Assembly (NCBI GenBank): GCA_964481775.1
Contig: CAYZUX010000080.1
Coordinates: 1 to 22,412 of the forward strand
Length of the DNA: 22,412 nt
Origin: OLB16 sp964481775
Lineage (GTDB): Bacteria > Hinthialibacterota > Hinthialibacteria > OLB16
Reading direction: 5' to 3'
Positions 16,239 through 22,412 of the stretch are shown here, one piece after another. Below the pieces are notes generated by a model. That model was given only the letters and a program-made list of their open reading frames with translations. It was not told where the DNA came from and did not search any database. Within the stretch, counting starts at the first letter, position 1, and each line of letters opens with the position of its first letter. The translations under genes and the position numbers were made by a program.

Positions 16239-17867
16239 ATGACATCTCTTCGGCCATGGTTGTTTGCAGGATCGGTACTGTTGTTCAACGCCTGTCTCAT
16301 TCAGATGGCATCAGGGTATACCCCCGCCTTTTCGCGTCATGGCAACCTGATTCATTGGAATCTGGATGAACACCCCCAGGGTCAACCCAACATCATCAAA
16401 GGTGCGGTGGAGTTCTTTATCAACCGGACTGGTACTCCGGATCTTGATGATAATGGTAATGGCACGGGAGGGGAGTTTGATGTCTTGAGGTCGGCCTTCG
16501 GTGTCTGGCAGGAACAACCATCCAGTTCGATTCGTTTCAATGACCTCAAGGTAACCGATCAGCCATTCGTCATTGGAATTGATGAAACCAATGTCATCCT
16601 TTTTGATGAGAATAATTCCACTGGTTTTTTTCCGCCTGGGACTGGTGTGATCGCCTTCACGCTGACCACCTATGAAGATGAGACTTACGATGGGGTTTTT
16701 GATGGAAGAATCCGCGATACCGACCTCGTGTTTAATGGGCGGGATTATGTCTTTTCCAAGGGGCTGGAACCCAACAAGATCAACTTGTTGGCCGTGGCGG
16801 TCCATGAAATTGGCCATATCTGCGGCCTTGACCATACTTTTCACCAAAAGACCAACCCTGCTGACGACTCGGTGGATGTCCCCACCATGTATCCATATCT
16901 GGACTATGGCGATGATCAGGCCACCCATCTGGATCAGGATGACATTTCCGGACTTATCGAGCTCTATCCAAATATGGAATATGTCAGCAAGTATATGGGG
17001 TCCATTTCCGGCCTGGTTCAGCTGAATGGTGAACCGGTCCCGGGTGTGGATGTGATCGCTTACCGAAATGATTACCCGGTGGTGAGCACCATCACCCTTG
17101 AGGATGGGACCTACCGGATCCAGGGTGTTCCCACGGGAACCTACCGTCTGCGTGCGGATAGTCTTTCCGAGGAGAACGTGTATCCGGGCCTCTCTCTCTT
17201 TACTGGCTTCCATTCACAATACTCCATCATCGAGGGTGGAATAGCCGGGCTGTCTTCAGATGCCTCCACTGTTACTGTCACGGCAGGCAGACGGCACCCT
17301 GCCCGAACCATCTCGCTGGCCTCCTCGGCCCAGCCCGATTGGTTTGAACCCAATGACTCTCCTGACCAGGCCACCCAGCTTTCTGTTGATGGAACCGCAA
17401 TGATTCACCAGTCCTGGAGGAAAGGAGATATCGACTGGGTGCGTTTTCAGGGAACCAAGGGAGTCCTCTATGAACTGGTAACCGACAACCTTTCCTTCTT
17501 TGCTGACCCGAGAATGCAACTCTATGCCTCCAATGGAACTACTCTTTTGGCGGAAAGTGACAACATCAACCTTGCGAAACATAATTTTGGCGCACGTATC
17601 CGCTTCACTCCCACATCAACAGGCTCCTACCTGGTCCGTTTGAATAATGCCCATGGGGGATTCGGATCAAATACAAGCTATGAGCTCAGAATCCAGGAGA
17701 TTGGTCCGGCAAAGCTGGATTCCAACCTGGATGGAATGATCAATACACTAGATCTGTTTTTGTTATCGCATTCCTGGACACCCGGGGATTCCGTGAGGAA
17801 AAGTGATGACCAGGCAGTGCTTTCCAGCGGACTTCTGATCGATCTTCTTCAGACCCTGCTGAAATAA
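16239..17867 (+). CDS. Secreted matrixin-like metalloprotease with CnaB-like, PPC and dockerin-like modules
   Basis: A 542-residue exported protein with a signal peptide (MTSLRPWLFAGSVLLFNACL, cleavage probably near MASG). Residues about 30-245 form a matrixin-type zinc protease: TGVIAFTLTTY and GRIRDTDLVFNG resemble the family's calcium/strand region, HEIGHICGLDH gives zinc ligands His189, His193 and His199 with catalytic Glu190, and Met217 in PTMYPYL is the Met-turn. A carboxypeptidase-regulatory/CnaB-like beta domain follows at 253-310 (SGLVQLNGEPVPGVDVIAY). A pre-peptidase C-terminal (PPC) domain spans 366-485 (DWFEPNDSPDQA). A dockerin-like EF loop lies at 494-505 (DSNLDGMINTLD). GGAGG six bases before the ATG fixes this start over an in-frame GTG at 16227. 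Stands alone; probably cell-surface or extracellular. Confidence 0.85.
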   Translation: MTSLRPWLFAGSVLLFNACLIQMASGYTPAFSRHGNLIHWNLDEHPQGQPNIIKGAVEFFINRTGTPDLDDNGNGTGGEFDVLRSAFGVWQEQPSSSIRFNDLKVTDQPFVIGIDETNVILFDENNSTGFFPPGTGVIAFTLTTYEDETYDGVFDGRIRDTDLVFNGRDYVFSKGLEPNKINLLAVAVHEIGHICGLDHTFHQKTNPADDSVDVPTMYPYLDYGDDQATHLDQDDISGLIELYPNMEYVSKYMGSISGLVQLNGEPVPGVDVIAYRNDYPVVSTITLEDGTYRIQGVPTGTYRLRADSLSEENVYPGLSLFTGFHSQYSIIEGGIAGLSSDASTVTVTAGRRHPARTISLASSAQPDWFEPNDSPDQATQLSVDGTAMIHQSWRKGDIDWVRFQGTKGVLYELVTDNLSFFADPRMQLYASNGTTLLAESDNINLAKHNFGARIRFTPTSTGSYLVRLNNAHGGFGSNTSYELRIQEIGPAKLDSNLDGMINTLDLFLLSHSWTPGDSVRKSDDQAVLSSGLLIDLLQTLLK

Positions 17868-17947
17868 CGATCCCTGGGTGGGTTCCCCTTGTTCCCGCTC
17901 TTCACCACCCCGTAGAATAGGAGGTGGCTCCGGTTTGATGGGCCACC

Positions 17948-19192
17948 ATGTCGAAACTTTTCGAAAGGTTTTCCCGGATGATTGCGATTCAAAATCACAA
18001 GACTCTTTGTATGTGGCTGTTGTGCGTTCTGTGTGTGGCCGGATCTGGTGCTATTGCCTCTGACTGGCCCACCTTTGGAGGTCCCAATCGTAACTGGACC
18101 TCTCAGGAGACAGGGTGGTTGTTCCAGTGGCCGGCTGAGGGCCCCAGGAAGCTCTGGGAGGCTGAGGTGGGGATTGGCTTCTCTTCCTTCACTGTGGCGA
18201 ATGGCAAGGTCTATACGGTAGGTTGGGCGAATGATCAGGATACGGTTTATTGCTTTGATGCGGAAACCGGCGCAAAAGTATGGACTCACTCTTACAAGGC
18301 TCCTCTGCTGGACAAGTATTATGAGGGTGGCCCGGGTGGAACCCCCACGGTGGATGGGGACAAGGTTTATACCTTGAGCAAGGTGGGGGATTTTCTCTGC
18401 CTGGATGCGGCCACCGGGAAGGTGATCTGGTCGAAAGATGTGAAAACAGAACTGGGTGCCAAAGTTCCCGAATGGGCGTTTGCCTGTTCTCCGTTGATCG
18501 AAGGTCAGATGGTCCTCATCGATGTGGGGATGATCGCCGCTTTTGATAAGAGCACGGGGGATGTGATCTGGAAGTCGGAGGATTACAAGGCAGCCTATTC
18601 CTCTCCCATGGCGGCCGATTTCGAGGGGACCCGTTGCGTGGTTTCCTTTCCTGAATATGGTCTCGTGATCCTGGATATGAAAACCGGCAAAGAATACAGC
18701 AAGGTCCGTTGGGAAACCAAGTATGGGGTCAATGCGGCCAATCCGATCATCCAGGGCAACAGGGTTTTTGTCTCATCGGGATACAACGAGGGGTGTGCCC
18801 TGTTCGAGATCAGCCTTGGGAAAGAACCAGTGGAGATCTGGAAGAACAAGAAGATGCGTAATCATTTCAGCACCTCGGTCTTCAGCGGTGGGCATGTGTT
18901 CGGTTTCGATGAGGACATTCTGGTCTGCCTCGATTTCAACACCGGCAAAGTGGTCTGGGAACAGGAGGACCTGGGGAAGGGCACCCTCATGCTGGCGGAT
19001 GGCAAGCTTATCATCCTGGCTGAGCATGGCGAGCTCCTGACGGCTGAAGCCTCCCCTGAGGGATTCAAGGAGATCTCCCGTGCTCAAGTGGTGGGTACCA
19101 AGTGCTGGACTGTTCCGGTGCTTGCGAATGGAAGGATCTATTGCCGGAATGAAAAAGGAGATGTGGTCTGTCTCGATGTGAAAGCAAAGTAG
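17948..19192 (+). CDS. Exported PQQ-binding-like beta-propeller protein (paralog 1)
   Basis: Up to 414 residues with a signal segment (LCMWLLCVLCVAGSGAIA) leading to SDWPTFGGPNRNW, the usual opening of secreted PQQ-like propellers of PVC-type bacteria. Repeated blades carry the G-x-V-x-W pattern: DTVYCFDAETGAKVWTHSY, LCLDAATGKVIWSKDV, FDKSTGDVIWKSEDY, VCLDFNTGKVVWEQED and a closing VVCLDVK. No alcohol-dehydrogenase catalytic residues or haem site were seen, so it is probably a structural, binding or quality-control propeller and not an enzyme. The start is uncertain: ATG 17948 is given, but AGGAGG lies 23 bases before it, and in-frame ATGs at 17978 and 18011 are alternatives. Homologous along its length to the next gene. 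Confidence 0.82.
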   Translation: MSKLFERFSRMIAIQNHKTLCMWLLCVLCVAGSGAIASDWPTFGGPNRNWTSQETGWLFQWPAEGPRKLWEAEVGIGFSSFTVANGKVYTVGWANDQDTVYCFDAETGAKVWTHSYKAPLLDKYYEGGPGGTPTVDGDKVYTLSKVGDFLCLDAATGKVIWSKDVKTELGAKVPEWAFACSPLIEGQMVLIDVGMIAAFDKSTGDVIWKSEDYKAAYSSPMAADFEGTRCVVSFPEYGLVILDMKTGKEYSKVRWETKYGVNAANPIIQGNRVFVSSGYNEGCALFEISLGKEPVEIWKNKKMRNHFSTSVFSGGHVFGFDEDILVCLDFNTGKVVWEQEDLGKGTLMLADGKLIILAEHGELLTAEASPEGFKEISRAQVVGTKCWTVPVLANGRIYCRNEKGDVVCLDVKAK

Positions 19193-19236
19193 TTGGGTTA
19201 TAGTGGCGGTCAGGATTCGAAAGAGATGATCACCAC

Positions 19237-19272
19237 AAGCTCGGCCCTGGAGCTGGACTCCAGGGCCAGCTT
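19237..19272. terminator. Hairpin between the tandem propeller genes
   Basis: AAGCT plus GGCCCTGGAG (19237-19252, one bulged C at 19242) pairs with CTCCAGGGCC plus AGCTT (19258-19272) around a five-base loop CTGGA, giving 15 base pairs. There is no T-tract. Loop size, stem length and the GGCCC-N-GGAG core match the hairpin at 5112-5146. It may terminate or attenuate between the two genes, making the second partly independent. Confidence 0.55.
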
Positions 19273-19305
19273 GGCGGTCAAGGTGACCTGTGAGAGGAAC
19301 TACAA

Positions 19306-20541
19306 GTGACACAGTCCTCAATCTTCTGCTTGGGTATTGTCTTCTGCCTGGCCATTTCCACCGCCGATGCCTATGACTGGCCTCAATGGTTAGGTCCTGA
19401 ACGCAACGGTATTTCCCCTGAAAAAGGGTGGTTGACAGACTGGCCCAAAGAAGGCCTCCCCGTGCTCTGGCGGGCCTCGGTTGGGACTGGCTTCTCGCCC
19501 ATCTCAATCAAGGATGGACGTGCCTATACGATGGGATTCCAGGAGGGAATGGACACGGTTTACTGTTTTAATGCGGAAACCGGTGAAACCCTCTGGAAAT
19601 ATTCTTACCCCTCCAAGATTCATGACTACAACCATGAGGGTGGTCCCGCTACCGCACCCCTGCTCGATGCCACCGCTGTCTATACTTTCAGCCGTGAGGC
19701 CGATCTGATCTGTCTGAATGCACTCAATGGCCAGGTCATCTGGTCACGGAACCTGGTGAAAGAGTATGAAGCCAAAATCCCGCTCATCGGATTTTCCGCT
19801 TCTCCACTGCTGTTCAAGGACCGGGTGGTGGTGGATGCAGGGATTGCTTTTGCTTTTAATAAGAAAGATGGGCGTCTGATCTGGCGGACAGAGAAGTACA
19901 TCGAGTCGTATTCTTCACCCCAGCTGTTTGATCTCGACACACTTCCCCACCTGGCCTTTTTCAATGGAACCGGCCTGGTGGTGCTTGAGGCTTTCACCGG
20001 GAAGGAGGTCTGGTGTCTGCCCTGGCGGACTCCGAAGTTCGATACGAATACTTCCACCCCCATCATCTCGGAGGGCAAGGTGTTTTTCTCCTCCGGTTAT
20101 GATCGTGGCTGTGCACTCGCGCGGATCGGCGAACCTTCTGAATCCGCTGTCATCTGGCAGGACAAGCGGGTTCGGAGCAGCTACAACACCTGTATTCTCA
20201 CCCAAGGACACCTCTTTGGATTCAACGAAGTGGATCTGACTTGTTGGGACTTCGAAACCGGTGAGGTGAAATGGACAGAGGACTTCAATGATGATGGCTG
20301 CCAGATCCTGGCGGATGGCAAGCTCATTATCCAGACCGCCAAAGGAGACCTGGTCCTGGTGGAGGCGAATACCAGCGTCTACAAGGAGATCTCCCGTGTG
20401 AAAGTCCTGGAGGGACGTTGCTGGACCTTACCTGTTCTCTGTAATCGAAAGATCTATTGCCGTAATTCAAAGGGGGATGTGGTCTGCCTGGATGTGCGTG
20501 GTCCCCGTCCTTGGGATGATGTGGATCAGGGTTTTAGGTGA
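19306..20541 (+). CDS. Exported PQQ-binding-like beta-propeller protein (paralog 2)
   Basis: A 411-residue protein starting at GTG, with GAGAGGAA upstream and a clear signal peptide (MTQSSIFCLGIVFCLAISTADA) before YDWPQWLGPERNG. It aligns with the preceding protein from end to end: DTVYCFNAETGETLWKYSY, YEAKIPLIGFSASPL, FSSGYDRGCAL, EGRCWTLPVL and IYCRNSKGDVVCLDV all have direct counterparts, including several shared cysteines. It arose by tandem duplication followed by substantial divergence. Blades have the PQQ-like pattern, but no dehydrogenase catalytic or haem motif was seen. The C-terminal tail (RPWDDVDQGFR) is unique. Periplasmic or extracellular; partner or ligand unknown. Converges on the Ppx/GppA gene 41 bases on. 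Confidence 0.85.
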   Translation: MTQSSIFCLGIVFCLAISTADAYDWPQWLGPERNGISPEKGWLTDWPKEGLPVLWRASVGTGFSPISIKDGRAYTMGFQEGMDTVYCFNAETGETLWKYSYPSKIHDYNHEGGPATAPLLDATAVYTFSREADLICLNALNGQVIWSRNLVKEYEAKIPLIGFSASPLLFKDRVVVDAGIAFAFNKKDGRLIWRTEKYIESYSSPQLFDLDTLPHLAFFNGTGLVVLEAFTGKEVWCLPWRTPKFDTNTSTPIISEGKVFFSSGYDRGCALARIGEPSESAVIWQDKRVRSSYNTCILTQGHLFGFNEVDLTCWDFETGEVKWTEDFNDDGCQILADGKLIIQTAKGDLVLVEANTSVYKEISRVKVLEGRCWTLPVLCNRKIYCRNSKGDVVCLDVRGPRPWDDVDQGFR

Positions 20542-20582
20542 GAGAAAAAGGATTGTATCATACGGAGATACTCAGAAACCGC

Positions 20583-22253
20583 TTATGAAACATCCGGGCT
20601 GGTCATCTCTTGAATCACTTCAATCTCCTGTGACAGTGCCTTCTCCAACAGGTTTCCTTTGGCAAGCGTTTCCTGGATCTCCAGATCCAGTGGCCCGCAG
20701 GCTGTCACATGGAGCCTCAGTTTTTGTCCTTCCCGGCTTACTTTGACTGTTTTCACCAGCCCCTGGTGAGAGAAATCAAGGCCATCCGCGATTCGTAGGA
20801 TTCCCGCGAGGATTTCGATCTTATGCCTGAGTCCCTCGGGGAGACTCCAGTAATCGGTATCCTCAGGACCTGGCAGTTCATGGCTGTGGTATTTCACCAG
20901 GGTGGCGATCAGACGGATTTCCATCTGGTGGAATCCCTCCATTTCACTGTTGACCACCAGGTAATGAGAGTGATGGTGATGACGGGTGGTACCGATGTGG
21001 TAGCCAATATCATGGAGAAGAGCGGCTGATTCGAGGTAAAATCGGTCTTCTTCTCCAAGCCAGTGTTGTGAACGCAGTTCATCGAAGAGTTGACGCGCGA
21101 GGTAGAGAACCTGGTTACAATGCCTGGATTCATACCCGTACCTTCGAGCGAGTTTGAGAACATTCATGGAACGGACATCACGGGCTTCCTCAATGGGGCG
21201 TTCCCCCGTGGTTAGCTGGATCAGGTTATTGCTACGGTCGCTGGCGGTTGACTGAAGCTCACGTTCCAGGAAATCAAGAACGATCCCGACTTTCAGTGCC
21301 TTGGCGCCAGTGACTAAGGTGTCGAGGCCAAGTTCCTCCATTGCGGTGAGGAAAATCATCCCCCCGGGAAGGATGGAGTCAGCTCTCTCTGCAAAGACTC
21401 CCATCCACTCGCGTCGTTTTTCAAGTTCCATCTCGGCAAGTCTTTCGAGCAGATTCCGCAGAGATGCCTTGTGAACAATCCGCACTTCCAGGGATGTCAC
21501 CGCCCGTTGACTGGTACCACACAACTCCCCCAGGCAAAGAGCTGTTCCGCTTGTCCCTACAGTCCAGTCGGGCCGGTCAATCTTCTCACGCAGGATGGGG
21601 GCAAGCCCTTTACGGATCACCTTTCGCAGGTCATCCAGCCCCTTGTTCCCCGGTGGGTCAGCCAGGGAAACATTCTGGAGAATGCGGACCGGTCCGAGTT
21701 GAAGACTCAAGAGGGTTTTGGGAACGCTGTCTTCCATCCAGGCCAGCTCGGTTGATCCGCCCCCGACATCAATCAGGAAGACTTTTCCTTTCGAGAGGCC
21801 AAGGGACTCAATGGCTGCCATGGCTGTCAGGCGTGCTTCTTCACGTCCGGAGATGACATTCACCTCGAGGCCTGTCTCATTCTTTATCTGTTCGATGATT
21901 TCACGGCTGTTGGTTGCTTCACGCAGGGCGCTTGTCGCAAAGGTCAGGACCTTGTTGACTCCATGATTGCAACAGGAAACCTGGAACTTTCGTAATGCCG
22001 CAAGGGCGCGGGATTGGGTTTGAGGGTCTATGGAGCCTTGTTCGAAAACCGGAGATCCCAGCCTCACCTGGGTACGTTCCTCATGAAGGAAGGTGTAGGA
22101 GAGGTCCTCCCAGATTTGAACGATCACCAGTTGAGCACTGTTCGAACCCAGGTCAATGACCGCGATTTTCAAGGGCAACTCATGTGACTGTTGCGGAGTC
22201 AGCGGAACGGGGCAATGGATATCACTGACCACCATGGGTATGTTGTTCCTCAT
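20583..22253 (-). CDS. Ppx/GppA-family exopolyphosphatase / pppGpp phosphatase with HD domain
   Basis: A 556-residue protein. The N-terminal ASKHA-fold phosphatase (about 28-330) shows AVIDLGSNSAQLVI (31-44), ATSALREATN, ISGREEARL and IDVGGGSTEL (161-170), the signature of enzymes that remove terminal phosphate from polyphosphate or pppGpp. The C-terminal part (about 360-530) is an HD-type domain, with LLHDIGYHI (His414-Asp415), HHHHSHYLVVNS and KYHSHELPG as likely metal ligands, as in long Ppx proteins. It would link phosphate reserves with (p)ppGpp signalling in the cytoplasm. GGGAGG six bases before the ATG at 22253 decides this start over ATG 22280. Which substrate it prefers cannot be read from the sequence, so no symbol is given. 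Confidence 0.9.
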   Translation of the reverse strand: MRNNIPMVVSDIHCPVPLTPQQSHELPLKIAVIDLGSNSAQLVIVQIWEDLSYTFLHEERTQVRLGSPVFEQGSIDPQTQSRALAALRKFQVSCCNHGVNKVLTFATSALREATNSREIIEQIKNETGLEVNVISGREEARLTAMAAIESLGLSKGKVFLIDVGGGSTELAWMEDSVPKTLLSLQLGPVRILQNVSLADPPGNKGLDDLRKVIRKGLAPILREKIDRPDWTVGTSGTALCLGELCGTSQRAVTSLEVRIVHKASLRNLLERLAEMELEKRREWMGVFAERADSILPGGMIFLTAMEELGLDTLVTGAKALKVGIVLDFLERELQSTASDRSNNLIQLTTGERPIEEARDVRSMNVLKLARRYGYESRHCNQVLYLARQLFDELRSQHWLGEEDRFYLESAALLHDIGYHIGTTRHHHHSHYLVVNSEMEGFHQMEIRLIATLVKYHSHELPGPEDTDYWSLPEGLRHKIEILAGILRIADGLDFSHQGLVKTVKVSREGQKLRLHVTACGPLDLEIQETLAKGNLLEKALSQEIEVIQEMTSPDVS

Positions 22254-22354
22254 CTTCGGCCTCCCGGAATGATCTTGCATCTTCCCAACAGTCTAAGGGA
22301 GCGGCCAATGGTCCCAGCCAAGGTGGACAGAAATGTAAGTGCTGAACGATAAAA

Positions 22355-22412
22355 TGACCCCAACGGGATTCGAACCCGTGTTGGCGGAATGAAAATCCGC
22401 TGTCCTAGGCCG
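22355..22412 (-). tRNA. tRNA-Glu(TTC), 5' end outside window
   Basis: The minus strand reads CGGCCTAGGACA (D-arm end), anticodon stem GCGGA/TCCGC with loop TTTTCAT (anticodon TTC at 22391-22393), T-arm ACGGG-TTCGAAT-CCCGT and acceptor strand TGGGGTC plus discriminator A. CCA is not encoded, unlike the tRNA-Ser at 3021. The 5' acceptor strand lies beyond the right edge. Confidence 0.93.

Noticed and set aside
16311..17213. Minus-strand 300-residue ORF
   Set aside because: Antisense shadow of the matrixin protease gene; composition is not protein-like.
17878..18063. Small plus-strand ORF with a good AGGAGG before an ATG at 17938
   Set aside because: It overlaps the propeller gene's signal-peptide region in another frame and encodes nothing recognisable, although the AGGAGG fits it better than the ATG at 17948; the true propeller start remains uncertain.
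20555..20571. GTATC/GATAC hairpin between convergent genes
   Set aside because: Five base pairs with a seven-base loop and no T-tract; likely chance.

Overview
The window looks like a chromosomal stretch of a Gram-negative-type bacterium with a large secretome. Envelope genes (a Wzz-type polysaccharide co-polymerase, a DUF374 acyltransferase) point to an outer membrane. The exported proteins (matrixin protease with PPC and dockerin-like modules, PQQ-type propellers, a GH95-like enzyme, a GxGYxYP protein, a stray FG-GAP repeat) are combinations I associate with Planctomycetota, Omnitrophota, Hydrogenedentota or Sumerlaeota. That lineage guess is inference; no phylogenetic marker in the window settles it.

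Layout. 1-1535 (-): polysaccharide co-polymerase, running off the left edge. 1536-3112: scarred mobile-element edge, with an N-terminal IS256-family transposase fragment butted against a decayed tyrosine integrase, which lies just downstream of an intact tRNA-Ser(GGA). 3250-5103 (+): secreted C45-type Ntn-hydrolase with a long unrecognised N-terminal domain, followed by a perfect 15-bp hairpin and an orphan FG-GAP repeat relic. 5371-10163 (-): GH95-like glycoside hydrolase and GxGYxYP protein, a probable glycan-processing pair. 10405-13605 (+): carB. 13687-14763 (-): DUF971 protein and DUF374 acyltransferase, closely spaced. 14867-16096 (+): MacB/FtsX-type permease without its ATPase. 16239-17867 (+): multidomain matrixin protease. 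17948-20541 (+): two tandem paralogous PQQ-type beta-propellers with a hairpin between them. 20583-22253 (-): Ppx/GppA phosphatase with an HD domain. 22355-22412 (-): partial tRNA-Glu(TTC) at the right edge.

Most genes are single units or pairs facing alternate ways, not one operon. Housekeeping genes (carB, ppx/gppA, tRNAs) alternate with exported degradative proteins. The parts most likely to hold something under-described are the GH95-like/GxGYxYP pair, the C45 fusion, and the pair of similar hairpins lacking a T-tract. I saw no CRISPR array, toxin-antitoxin pair or recognisable defence system.
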